Positions 1 through 7,500 of a DNA stretch of 64,000 nt are shown here, in pieces. The stretch spans positions 3,224,001 through 3,288,000 of the forward strand of contig NZ_CP030051.1 in assembly GCF_004114975.1 (NCBI RefSeq). Direction: 5' to 3'. The position numbers were made by a program, and so were the translations under genes. The notes under the pieces are model-generated. The model did not search any database and was not told the origin of the DNA. It saw nothing but the letters and a program-made list of their open reading frames with translations. This DNA is from Bradyrhizobium guangdongense. Lineage in GTDB: Bacteria; Pseudomonadota; Alphaproteobacteria; Rhizobiales; Xanthobacteraceae. The first letter of the stretch is position 1. Each line of letters begins with the position of its first letter.

Positions 1-155
1 CGATGTCGGTCGACATGACCAATCCCTGCGGCGCCTATGGCTACGCCGTGAAGCCGAAGATCTCGGCCACGCTCAATGCGGCGACGCGCGAATGCTACAA
101 ATATGGTGGCAAGGAATGCGTCATCCGCGCCTGGGCCTGCGACGCCAAAGGTTGA
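1..155 (+). CDS. C-terminal end of a small Cys-containing exported protein (DUF4189-like), 5' truncated
   Basis: The frame is open from the window edge and stops with TGA at 153-155. The visible residues include NPCGAYGYAV, then RECYKYGGKECVIRAWACD. Regularly spaced cysteines around an aromatic-glycine motif recall the C-terminal part of DUF4189-type secreted proteins, but the start and any signal peptide lie outside the window. The family name is an inference from motif style only. The adjacent CYTH-CHAD gene converges on it from the opposite strand, with about 20 bp between the stop codons. Confidence 0.55.
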   Translation, partial: MSVDMTNPCGAYGYAVKPKISATLNAATRECYKYGGKECVIRAWACDAKG

Positions 156-175
156 TCACCGGCTGATGCGCTCGA

Positions 176-1957
176 TCAGGCTTCGGCTCCGACCGACCAG
201 GGTACTTTCGTCTTGACGAATTCCGACCACGCCTTGTTCAGGCGCGGTTCGACGCCGATCATGGCGTGGGCCTGCCAGCCGGCAATTGCGGCCGCGGCGG
301 TGCCGCTACCTGCCTCCGTCCCGATGTCCGCGAGCAGCGAAGCGGTCGTCGCCATGTCGTTGTAGATGCCGAGCTGCTGTTGCAATTCGGCGAGCTTGCC
401 GGAAAAGCGTTTGGCCGATTTTCGTTCGCCGTACAGCGGCAGCAGGAAATCGGCGACGTAGCGCAGTTTCTTCGCGGCAAGCCGGACCCGGTGCCGCTCT
501 TCCGTGCCGCGTGACTTGAAGCGGCGGCCGCGCTTGAGCACCTTGGCATGCTGCGCCGACAGGATGCGCTGCGCGAAATTGGTGGCGGGCTCGGCGAGTT
601 GCGCCAGATGCTCCGGCGCGACGTCGCTGCGCCAGCCGCGTGCCTCGATCCAGCCGCCAAGACCGATCAGGAAAAGCGACGTGCGGCGATCCGCCAGCAC
701 CTGGCGCACCGTCTCATAGCTGGCGGTCCGACGCTGCTCGACGGCGACTTGAAGGGCGTCGAAGCCGGCGATCGAAGGGCAGCCATTCGCGACGACGCGC
801 AAGGTGTCTTGCTGAAACACGTCCCAATCGCGCGCAGGCGAGAGATTCTGTGCCAGCCATTTCGCCTCCGACCGCAGCAGGTCGAGCTTGCTGAGCGACA
901 CCACCGATCGCATCAGGTCCAGCGCGGATCGCAGGCGACGCAGCGCGACGCGAAGCTGGTGAATGCCCTCGGGATCGCGTCCGTCCTCGGCGGCCGGGAT
1001 CGACTGGAGCAGATGCAGCAGACAGGCGCGCAGGATCGCGGCGAATGTCTCGTCGAGCGATGAGGATGGGTCGAGCCGAAGCTTGCGCGGCTTCTTGACG
1101 ACTGGCGAGGTGCCGGCCGCGAGCTCGAACCCGCGCGTCGACTTGCCGCGAATGGAGGGCCTGACCGGCCCATGCTCGGCGAGCCGCAGCGCAAGCTCCC
1201 AGATGGCGGACGGGCTGCCTGCCTTGAGCTCGAGCTCGATCTCGCTGACCTGAAGCGACCGATCGCCGGCGGTCAGATGGCCCTGGTCGAAGGCGACCTC
1301 GATCGTGCCCGACGGCAGGTCGATGACGCGTTGATGCCTGTGAATGTCGGTGCTGAAGATCGCTTCGAGCGGACGGCGCGCGAGATCCGCACGCAGCTTC
1401 TCCGGAAGGAAGGGCAGCGCCAGCGCGAGATCGGGCTCAAAAGAAGGCACGCTCGCCTCCCATTCGCCGCGCCGCAGCGGATCGTTGCCGGATTCGGTCT
1501 TCACCGTTTGGGTGAAACGCGAACCGCTCTGACGGACCCGAAAGCTCAGTCCATTCCGTTGAATCACACGCTTGGACGTATCGTAGTAGACGGCCCGGAG
1601 GTGCTTGCGTGAGCCCTTGTTGCGCGCGTTGGCGACGATGACAGGCGCGTTGCCGAAATCGGCGAGGCGACCGGCGTCGACCAGCAGCTTGAGCTCGATT
1701 TCGGTGGCGTGCGGCGTGGCATCCCGGGAAGGCGTGGTTTCCGGCGCAATCGTCTCCGCGCGAGCTTCGTCGGCGATCCGAGAAGATTCGTTGCGAGAAG
1801 ATTCGTTGTCAGCGCGTGCGGAACCGGACGTCTCGGCGGGAACTGGAACGCCGAAGCCAGTGAATTTCTTCGTGTCGTCCGGGATCGAATGGCCGTTGGC
1901 CTTCGCAAGCCGCTGCAACGGATCGAGGGCTCGTTTGATCGCGCCAGTTTCGGACAT
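176..1957 (-). CDS. CYTH and CHAD domain-containing protein (inorganic triphosphatase-like)
   Basis: 593 aa. The first 85 residues or so are low in complexity and hydrophilic, with a duplicated NESSR. A CYTH domain follows, opening with the signature EIELKLLVD (about residue 86) and rich in paired charged strand residues (RVRQSG, EIELELKAG). From about residue 300 comes an all-helical CHAD domain with conserved histidine and basic residues (HQLRVALRRLRSALDL, RHRVRLAAKKLRYVADF). Such fusions hydrolyse triphosphate or bind polyphosphate. CHAD domains bind polyphosphate granules, so a role in polyphosphate metabolism is likely; the substrate is not proven here. It is transcribed alone and ends close to the partial gene at the window start. 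Confidence 0.88.
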   Translation of the reverse strand: MSETGAIKRALDPLQRLAKANGHSIPDDTKKFTGFGVPVPAETSGSARADNESSRNESSRIADEARAETIAPETTPSRDATPHATEIELKLLVDAGRLADFGNAPVIVANARNKGSRKHLRAVYYDTSKRVIQRNGLSFRVRQSGSRFTQTVKTESGNDPLRRGEWEASVPSFEPDLALALPFLPEKLRADLARRPLEAIFSTDIHRHQRVIDLPSGTIEVAFDQGHLTAGDRSLQVSEIELELKAGSPSAIWELALRLAEHGPVRPSIRGKSTRGFELAAGTSPVVKKPRKLRLDPSSSLDETFAAILRACLLHLLQSIPAAEDGRDPEGIHQLRVALRRLRSALDLMRSVVSLSKLDLLRSEAKWLAQNLSPARDWDVFQQDTLRVVANGCPSIAGFDALQVAVEQRRTASYETVRQVLADRRTSLFLIGLGGWIEARGWRSDVAPEHLAQLAEPATNFAQRILSAQHAKVLKRGRRFKSRGTEERHRVRLAAKKLRYVADFLLPLYGERKSAKRFSGKLAELQQQLGIYNDMATTASLLADIGTEAGSGTAAAAIAGWQAHAMIGVEPRLNKAWSEFVKTKVPWSVGAEA

Positions 1958-2155
1958 CGAAGGTTTATGACAGTTCAGTGACAGAGTGCCGACATATACC
2001 CGACTTGGTCAGCGAGGAGAAGCGCGGCCGGTCAAATCACCATTGAAATTTCCGAGCTGTGATCGATAGGGCAACCCGGGTTACATTCGCATCCGCCGTC
2101 GGCATGAGAGAAATCTTCGTGTCTTTCCCGGCGGTTGGAAGTGTTGGGAGAATTC

Positions 2156-2566
2156 ATGCAGTTCGACACCAAGATTGCCGTTGTCATTCGCAACGATCTC
2201 GAAGCCTGGCAGAAGCTCAATGTCGCATCGTTCCTGACGAGCGGAATTGCCGCTGGCTTTCCGGAGTGCATCGGCGAGGCCTATGAGGATGCCTCGGCGA
2301 CGAAATACCTTGCTCTGATCGGTCAACCGATCCTGATCTACGGCGCGGATGGTCCGGCCTTGTCGCGCGCGCTCGATCGTGCGCTCACGCGCAACGTCAC
2401 GCCGGCGATCTATACGGAGGACATGTTCAAGACCACGCATGATGCCGCCAATCGCGAAGCGGTGAGGGCAGTTGCGCGCGCTGATCTCAATCTGGTCGGC
2501 ATCGCCATGCGCGCCGAACGCAAGGTGACCGACAAGATCGTCGATGGCTTGAGGTTCCATAGTTGA
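2156..2566 (+). CDS. DUF2000 family protein
   Basis: 136 aa from the ATG at 2156, which has a GGGAG motif about 6 bp upstream; an in-frame TTG at 2135 would add seven residues and is less likely. The sequence begins MQFDTKIAVVIRNDLEAWQ and carries the pattern typical of DUF2000 proteins, a small alpha/beta fold related to peptidyl-tRNA hydrolase 2 (KIAVVIR near the start, LIGQPILIYGAD in the middle, RADLNLVGIAMRAERKVTDKIVDGL near the end). Function is unknown for the family. It lies on its own, upstream of the alcohol dehydrogenase and in the same direction. Confidence 0.8.
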   Translation: MQFDTKIAVVIRNDLEAWQKLNVASFLTSGIAAGFPECIGEAYEDASATKYLALIGQPILIYGADGPALSRALDRALTRNVTPAIYTEDMFKTTHDAANREAVRAVARADLNLVGIAMRAERKVTDKIVDGLRFHS

Positions 2567-2621
2567 CGCCGCACACATCGCGGCGTCGGGATCGCGGTCG
2601 CTTGCGCAAACTTTGTGCGGT

Positions 2622-2635
2622 TTGACCCCAATCAA
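2622..2635 (+). promoter_or_regulatory. FNR/FixK-type box upstream of the alcohol dehydrogenase gene
   Basis: TTGACCCCAATCAA fits TTGA-N6-TCAA, the symmetric site used by FNR, FixK and related CRP-family regulators in rhizobia. Its centre lies about 61 bp before the ATG at 2690. A class II activator position (-41.5) would put the transcription start near 2670, leaving room for the Shine-Dalgarno. The site is seen; its use by FixK2 is inferred. Confidence 0.5.
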
Positions 2636-2689
2636 ATGGGGGCTGTGTGGCTTCGCTAGTCTGCTCGCGCAATGCAAAGGAGCAGACAG

Positions 2690-3715
2690 ATGCCGACCAT
2701 GAAAGCCGCCGTCGTCAGACAATTCGGCAAGCCGCTCGTGATCGAGGACGTGCCGGTGCCGCAGCCCGGTCCGGGCGAGGTGCTGGTCAAGGTGAAGGCC
2801 TGCGGCGTCTGTCACACCGATCTGCACGCCGCCTCCGGCGACTGGCCGGTGAAGCCGGTTCCACCCTTCATTCCCGGACATGAAGTCGCCGGCATCGTCG
2901 CCGCGCTCGGGCCCGGGGTGAAGAATCTGAAAGTCGGCGATGCCGTGGGCGTGGCCTGGCTGCACGATGCCTGCATGTCCTGCGAATATTGCGAGACCGG
3001 CTGGGAGACGTTGTGCGAGCACCAGCACAACACCGGCTACAGCGTGAACGGTGGCTTTGCGGAGTATGTCATCGCCTCCGCTGCGTTCGCGGCAAAGCTG
3101 CCGGCGACAGTCGATTTCGCCGCCATTGCGCCGATCCTGTGCGCTGGTGTCACCACCTACAAGGGATTGAAGGAGACGGAGGCAAGGCCCGGCGAGTGGG
3201 TCGTGATCTCGGGCGTCGGCGGGCTCGGCCACGTCGCGATCCAGTACGCCAAGGCGATGGGACTCAAGGTCGCAGCCGTCGACATCGCCGAGGACAAGCT
3301 CGTGCTTGCGCGTGAGACCGGTGCCGATCTCGCGGTCAATGCGCTGGCAGACGGGGCCGTAGACAAGGTGCTGGCCGCGACCGGCGGCGGGGCGCACGGC
3401 GTGCTGGTGACGGCGGTCTCGACCGCTGCCTTTGCCCAGGCGCTGAAGATGGTGCGCCGGAAGGGCACCGTCAGCCTCGTCGGCCTGCCGCCGGGCGAAT
3501 TCCCGACGCCGATCTTCGACGTCGTACTGAAGCGCATCACCGTGCGCGGCTCCATTGTCGGCACCCGCCGGGATCTCGACGAAGCCATCGCGTTCGCCGC
3601 CGACGGCAAGGTCAAGGCGGAGGTGGCGAAGGTGCCGCTCGCTGGGATCAACGAGGTGTTCGACCGGATGAAGGCCGGCAAGATCGACGGCCGCATGGTG
3701 CTCGACTTTGGCTAA
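2690..3715 (+). CDS. adhP: Zinc-dependent alcohol dehydrogenase (AdhP type)
   Basis: 341 aa from the ATG at 2690, chosen because AAAGGAG sits 7 bp upstream; an earlier in-frame ATG at 2672 overlaps that ribosome site. It is a medium-chain dehydrogenase that oxidises primary alcohols with NAD. Visible features are the catalytic zinc residues CGVCHTD and GHE, the structural zinc loop [15 protein letters not shown], and the Rossmann motif [13 protein letters not shown]. Length matches the propanol-preferring AdhP group. The FNR/FixK-like box upstream suggests low-oxygen induction. A dispersed palindromic repeat begins inside its stop codon. Confidence 0.92.
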   Translation: MPTMKAAVVRQFGKPLVIEDVPVPQPGPGEVLVKVKACGVCHTDLHAASGDWPVKPVPPFIPGHEVAGIVAALGPGVKNLKVGDAVGVAWLHDACMSCEYCETGWETLCEHQHNTGYSVNGGFAEYVIASAAFAAKLPATVDFAAIAPILCAGVTTYKGLKETEARPGEWVVISGVGGLGHVAIQYAKAMGLKVAAVDIAEDKLVLARETGADLAVNALADGAVDKVLAATGGGAHGVLVTAVSTAAFAQALKMVRRKGTVSLVGLPPGEFPTPIFDVVLKRITVRGSIVGTRRDLDEAIAFAADGKVKAEVAKVPLAGINEVFDRMKAGKIDGRMVLDFG

Positions 3716-3770
3716 AGCGTTATCGAGCGAAGTGGATACCGGTTCGCGTCAAGAAAACGCGTCAAAACAA
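3714..3770. repeat. Dispersed palindromic repeat, family F
   Basis: The run from AAAGCGTTATCGAGCG through GTGGATACCGGTTCGCG to AAGAAAACGCGTC has partly self-complementary ends (AAAGCGTT... with ...AAAACGC). It resembles an intergenic repeat that I recall as common in Bradyrhizobium and Rhodopseudomonas genomes. It begins in the adh stop codon and fills the gap between two converging genes. It is the only copy I noticed in this window. Confidence 0.5.
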
Positions 3771-3782
3771 GATTCCTTCGCC

Positions 3783-4196
3783 TCAGCCCGGCGGCATCGT
3801 CTCGAATTTCGTCAAGCCGGAATCGAGATGGTCCCAGTCATGCCCGCGCACGGCGTAGGTGACCACCTGCGGCTTGTAGCGGGCGGGCTCGTCGAGGCTC
3901 GCGGCGCGGATGGTGAAGATGTCGGGCATGGCGGCGAAGGTCATGTAGACGGCCAGGCCGCACTCGGGGCAGAAGGCGCGCGTCTTCACATTACCGCTGT
4001 CGCCAATCATGTCCCATGTTTTGGCGTCGCCCGTCACGGTGACTCCGGCGCGGGCGAAGGTGGCATAGGAGCCGTGGCCGGTGCCGCTTTCGCGCTGGCA
4101 GTCCCGGCACTGGCAGTGATTGCTGAACAGCGGTTCGCCGGCGATCGAATAGCGGATCGCGCCGCAGGCGCAGCCGCCGGTATAGGGCTTGTCCAT
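3783..4196 (-). CDS. GFA family (glutathione-dependent formaldehyde-activating / CENP-V) zinc protein
   Basis: 137 aa. The GFA signature is clear: GGCACGAIRY near the N-terminus, CQCRDCQRESG around residues 29-39, and FCPECGL around residue 76. These supply the structural and catalytic zinc cysteines of a single beta-rich domain. Family members bind small thiols or aldehyde adducts, and most are uncharacterised. It is the last gene of a three-gene minus-strand operon behind an ArsR regulator and an SRPBCC protein, with a 12 bp gap. Its substrate cannot be inferred. Confidence 0.88.
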   Translation of the reverse strand: MDKPYTGGCACGAIRYSIAGEPLFSNHCQCRDCQRESGTGHGSYATFARAGVTVTGDAKTWDMIGDSGNVKTRAFCPECGLAVYMTFAAMPDIFTIRAASLDEPARYKPQVVTYAVRGHDWDHLDSGLTKFETMPPG

Positions 4197-4208
4197 CGTG
4201 CTCGCTCC

Positions 4209-4673
4209 TTAACCGTTTTCGCCGCTGATCTCGTCGAGCTGCCGGATGACCTTCTTCCAGCCGCCGCTCATGCCGGTGTAGGCGGTCTCGTTCCTCGGCA
4301 GCACGAAGCCGGCATGAACCAGCTGGACGCGCGTGCCGGCTTCGACGGGGGCGAGGGACCAGGTCACGACGGTGTCGAGCGGCGCGCCATATCCGGTATT
4401 GCGCGCATCGCCGCCTTTCCAGGCGTAAGCGAGTCGCCGGTTCGTAACGACCTCAAGAACGCGGCAATGAATGACGCCATCCCAGTTGCCACCCGGCGTG
4501 GTCTGGAACGTGAAGGCCTTGCCTTCGACGGCTTCGAAACCGGTCGGCTTCATCAGCCATCGTGCGATCAGCTGCGCGCTGGTCAGCACTTTCCAGACCG
4601 TCTCCGGCGCATGAGGGAGCACCTCGTCGATGACGATGTCCTTGGTCTCGGCTTTCAACGCAGCAGCGCTCAC
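4209..4673 (-). CDS. SRPBCC / AHSA1-type domain protein
   Basis: 154 aa forming one START-like hydrophobic-cavity domain. It begins with a strand ahead of PHAPETVWKVLTSAQLIARWLM, the usual AHSA1 opening, and ends with GGWKKVIRQLDE, the typical C-terminal helix. Such proteins bind lipids or other hydrophobic ligands and very often sit beside an ArsR-type regulator. Here its ATG overlaps the stop region of the ArsR gene by 4 bp (ATGA), so the two are translationally coupled. Ligand unknown. Confidence 0.88.
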   Translation of the reverse strand: MSAAALKAETKDIVIDEVLPHAPETVWKVLTSAQLIARWLMKPTGFEAVEGKAFTFQTTPGGNWDGVIHCRVLEVVTNRRLAYAWKGGDARNTGYGAPLDTVVTWSLAPVEAGTRVQLVHAGFVLPRNETAYTGMSGGWKKVIRQLDEISGENG

Positions 4674-5005
4674 GGATCGATCTCCTTCAAGAGGTCACGC
4701 AGATTCTGGAAGCGCTCCCGCCAGAACACGCCGTAATGGTCCATCCAGGTGACCAGCGGTTCGAGTCCTTGCGGGGCGGCGCGGTAATAGACGTTGCGGC
4801 CCTCGGCGCGCTCGGCAACCAGGCCTGCCTGCTTCAACGATTTCAAATGTTGCGAGATGGCGCCCTGCGTCACGCCGCTGCCGCGCGTCAGCTCGGCGAC
4901 ACTGATTTCCTTGCTGTCGAACACGCGCTCGAACACGGCGCGGCGGGTCGGGTCGGCGAGGGCGCGCATCACGGAAGTGACGGGATGTGGAGCAGTTTCG
5001 ATCAT
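4670..5005 (-). CDS. ArsR family transcriptional regulator
   Basis: 111 aa from the ATG at 5005; a TTG three codons upstream (5014) is possible. It is a winged helix-turn-helix of the ArsR fold: ALADPTRRAVFERV, then SVAELTRGSGVTQGAISQHLKSLKQAGLV as recognition region, then EGRNVYYRAAP as wing. No metal-binding CxC is present, so it belongs to the non-metal group that regulates SRPBCC genes. Two perfect dyads cover its predicted promoter, which argues for autorepression. It is first in an operon with the SRPBCC and GFA genes and divergent from a TetR gene about 100 bp away. Confidence 0.9.
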   Translation of the reverse strand: MIETAPHPVTSVMRALADPTRRAVFERVFDSKEISVAELTRGSGVTQGAISQHLKSLKQAGLVAERAEGRNVYYRAAPQGLEPLVTWMDHYGVFWRERFQNLRDLLKEIDP

Positions 5006-5011
5006 GTCGAT

Positions 5012-5048
5012 CAATTAGCAATGGCTAATGCATTAGTCAAGACTAATG
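5012..5048 (-). promoter_or_regulatory. ArsR promoter with two inverted-repeat operators
   Basis: Two perfect dyads lie side by side: ATTAGC-N4-GCTAAT (5014-5029) and CATTAGTC-AA-GACTAATG (5031-5048), sharing the half-site (A)TTAG. On the minus strand a -35-like TTGACT (5035-5040) and a weak -10-like TAATTG (5012-5017) are 17 bp apart and lie within the dyads. Repressor binding would therefore block the promoter. The predicted +1 falls at or very near the ATG at 5005. Confidence 0.65.
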
Positions 5049-5070
5049 GGTGCGATTCCGAAGATTCATT

Positions 5071-5099
5071 TTGACTATGACTGACTAGTCAGTCATAAA
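5071..5099 (+). promoter_or_regulatory. TetR promoter with 22-bp perfect palindromic operator
   Basis: A -35-like TTGACT (5071-5076) and a -10-like CATAAA (5094-5099) are 17 bp apart. The spacer is almost exactly a perfect palindrome at 5076-5097 whose core is ATGACTGACTAGTCAGTCAT. This is the size and symmetry expected of a TetR-family operator and implies autoregulation of the downstream operon. The predicted +1 is close to the ATG at 5106. Confidence 0.75.
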
Positions 5100-5105
5100 A
5101 GAAAA

Positions 5106-5789
5106 ATGACGAAGAAGCCCACCATGGCGACTGCCGCCAGGGCGGCAGGTCAGAAGCCAGCGCTTGGCGGGAAGGCCGCTCCGGTATCAAACCGCGCGAT
5201 GCGCGCCGCGCAGCGGCGCGCCGCAATCGTGGAGGCGGCGATGGAGGAATTCATCGCACGCGGCTTTGCGGCGACGCGGCTCGACGACATCGCCAAGCGC
5301 GCAGGCGTTGCGAAGGGCACGATCTACCTGCACTTCAAGGACAAGGAATCCATGTTCGAGGAGCTGGTGCGCATCGTGATCGTGCCGGTGGTGGCGCGGC
5401 TCGACGCGTTGCCGCCGTCGACGGGCTCCGTGCGCGATCTCATCGAAATGTTTGCGGGCAACTTCATCAACGAGGTGATCGGCACACGGCGCGGCGATCT
5501 TGTCCGCTTGATCGTGGCTGAGGGGCCGCGCTTTCCGGCGGTGGCCGACTTTTACTACCGCGAGGTTGTCTCACGCGGGATGGCCGGCATGCGCGCGCTG
5601 ATCGAACTCGGCATTGCCCGCGGCGAGATCCAGCAGAAGAATCTCGCACGCTATCCGCAGATCCTGGTCGCGCCGGCGATCATCGCGGTGATCTGGCAGA
5701 GCCTGTTTGCGCGGCATGCGCCGCTCGACGCTAAAGACATGCTGCGCGTCCATCTTGATTTGATTTTTGGCGAACGGAGGACGACATGA
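5106..5789 (+). CDS. TetR family transcriptional regulator (CecR-like, export operon)
   Basis: 227 aa. A basic, alanine-rich N-terminal leader of about 35 residues precedes a classic TetR helix-turn-helix: RRAAIVEAAMEEFIARGFAATRLDDIAKRAGVAKGTIYLHFKDKESMFEEL in outline (residues about 37-90). The C-terminal part is the ligand and dimer domain. It is first in an operon with an HlyD-type adaptor, ABC ATPase and permease, each overlapping the next by 4 bp, the same arrangement as E. coli cecR-ybhGFSR. It probably represses that exporter through the palindrome just upstream. No Shine-Dalgarno is visible, so the mRNA may be leaderless. Confidence 0.92.
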   Translation: MTKKPTMATAARAAGQKPALGGKAAPVSNRAMRAAQRRAAIVEAAMEEFIARGFAATRLDDIAKRAGVAKGTIYLHFKDKESMFEELVRIVIVPVVARLDALPPSTGSVRDLIEMFAGNFINEVIGTRRGDLVRLIVAEGPRFPAVADFYYREVVSRGMAGMRALIELGIARGEIQQKNLARYPQILVAPAIIAVIWQSLFARHAPLDAKDMLRVHLDLIFGERRTT

Positions 5790-6574
5790 CGTCGTCGCAA
5801 AGGATAGTTGGAATCATCTTGGCCGCCGCGCTTGCTACCGGCCTTGCCGGTTGCAAGGAGAAGCGCGACCCCGGTTTTCAGGGCTGGGTCGAGGCCGACA
5901 TGATCTTCGTCAGTCCGGACGAAGCCGGCCGGGTCACCAAGCTCAACGTCCGCGAGGGCGACGAAGTCAAGGTCGGCGAAGCGCTCTATTCCGTCGATGA
6001 CGATCTCCAGCTCGCCGATCTCAACCAGAACAAGGCGACGCTGGCGAATGCACAACAGACCTATGATCGTGCGGCTTCGCTGAGCAAGACGGGCGCCGGC
6101 ACCCAGGCCAATCTCGATTCCGCTGTCTCGGCCTTGCGTGTTGCCGAAGCGCGGGTGGCGACCTCGGAGACTCGGCTGGCGCGGCGCAAGGGCTTTGCGC
6201 CGGTCGCCGGCACCATCCAGCAGATCTATTTCCGCGAAGGCGAGATGGTCGCGGCGCAGCGGCCGGTGCTCTCGATCATGCCGCCCGGCAACATGAAGCT
6301 GCGCTTCTTCGTGCCGGAAACGGAGCTCCCGAAACTCTCGATCGGCGACGAGGTGCGGGTCGCCTGCGACAATTGCGCGGCCGATCTCACCGCAAAGATC
6401 TATTTCATCGCAACCTCGGCCGAATACACCCCGCCGGTCATCTACAGCCTCGAAGAGCGCAACAAGCTCGTCTATCTCATTCAGGCGCGGCCGTCGCGGC
6501 CCGATGCCTTGCGGGTGGGGCAGCCGATCGATGTCTACCTCAATCCAAAGACACCGGTGGCGGACAAGCGATGA
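5786..6574 (+). CDS. HlyD family periplasmic adaptor, putative lipoprotein (YbhG-like)
   Basis: 262 aa. The N-terminus MTSSQRIVGIILAAALATGLAGC has a hydrophobic stretch ending in the lipobox LAGC (Cys about 23), so it is probably lipid-anchored. Next come a biotinyl-lipoyl-like half (VSPDEAGRVTKLNVREGDEV), a helical hairpin rich in Gln, Ala and Asn (about 75-140), the second lipoyl half (APVAGTIQQIYFREGEMV) and a beta-barrel. It would bridge the inner-membrane ABC exporter to the outer membrane. ATG overlaps the tetR stop by 4 bp and its own stop overlaps the ATPase start. Confidence 0.9.
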   Translation: MTSSQRIVGIILAAALATGLAGCKEKRDPGFQGWVEADMIFVSPDEAGRVTKLNVREGDEVKVGEALYSVDDDLQLADLNQNKATLANAQQTYDRAASLSKTGAGTQANLDSAVSALRVAEARVATSETRLARRKGFAPVAGTIQQIYFREGEMVAAQRPVLSIMPPGNMKLRFFVPETELPKLSIGDEVRVACDNCAADLTAKIYFIATSAEYTPPVIYSLEERNKLVYLIQARPSRPDALRVGQPIDVYLNPKTPVADKR

Positions 6575-7500
6575 ACGCCGGCAACGACATCGCCATCGAC
6601 GTCAAGGGCCTGAGCAAATCGTTCGGCGGCCGCGAGGTCGTGCACGATCTGTCGATGCAGGTGAAGCGCGGCTCGATCTACGGCTTCCTCGGGCCGAACG
6701 GCTCGGGCAAGACCACGACCATCCGCATCCTCTGCGGCCTGCTGACGCCCGATAGCGGCGAGGGCACCTGCCTCGGCTACGACATCCTGCGCGACGCCGA
6801 AAACATCAAGCGCCAGGTCGGCTACATGACCCAGCGCTTCAGCCTCTATCAGGACCTGTCCGTGCGTGAGAATCTCGAATTCGTCGCGCGGCTCTATGGC
6901 CTCGCTGACGCACGCGGTGCCGCACGCGAGATGATCAAGCGGCTCGGGCTGTCGGGCCGTGAGGAGCAGCTCGCCGGCGAGCTCTCCGGCGGGTGGAAGC
7001 AGCGGCTGGCACTCGGGGCCTGCACGCTGCCCAATCCGAAACTGTTGCTGCTGGACGAGCCGACCGCCGGCGTCGACCCGAAGGCACGGCGCGATTTCTG
7101 GAACGAGATCCATGCGCTCGCCGCCGATGGGCTCACCGTGCTGGTCTCCACCCATTACATGGACGAAGCCGAGCGCTGCCACGAGATCGCTTACATCGCC
7201 TATGGCCATCTGCTGGCCCGCGGCACCGTCGACGAGGTGATCGCGAAGTCGGCGCTGACGACCTACACCGTCACTGGCGAACTGGGCGGTCTCGCGGCCG
7301 AGCTCGACCATAAGCCAGGCGTCGACATGGTCGCCCCGTTCGGCACCTCGCTGCACGTCTCCGGCCGCGACGCTGCGGCGCTCGAAGCCAGCATCGCGCC
7401 GTGGCGCGAGAAGAACGGCTTGCACTGGCAGAAGTCGCATCCGTCGCTGGAAGACGTCTTCATCGAATTGATGAACCGCTCGAAGGATAATTTCCAATGA
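6571..7500 (+). CDS. ABC exporter ATP-binding protein (YbhF / DrrA-like)
   Basis: 309 aa from the ATG at 6571, overlapping the adaptor gene by 4 bp. It is a single nucleotide-binding domain: Walker A GPNGSGKTT, Q-loop YMTQRFSLY, signature LSGGWKQRL, Walker B LLLLDEPTAGVDP, and H-loop STHYMDEAERC. A C-terminal extension of about 80 residues (YTVTGELGGL to EDVFIELMNR) is typical of ABC-2 drug and polyketide exporters. E. coli YbhF has two ATPase domains, whereas this one has a single domain, so it probably dimerises. It energises the permease encoded next. Confidence 0.92.
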   Translation: MNAGNDIAIDVKGLSKSFGGREVVHDLSMQVKRGSIYGFLGPNGSGKTTTIRILCGLLTPDSGEGTCLGYDILRDAENIKRQVGYMTQRFSLYQDLSVRENLEFVARLYGLADARGAAREMIKRLGLSGREEQLAGELSGGWKQRLALGACTLPNPKLLLLDEPTAGVDPKARRDFWNEIHALAADGLTVLVSTHYMDEAERCHEIAYIAYGHLLARGTVDEVIAKSALTTYTVTGELGGLAAELDHKPGVDMVAPFGTSLHVSGRDAAALEASIAPWREKNGLHWQKSHPSLEDVFIELMNRSKDNFQ

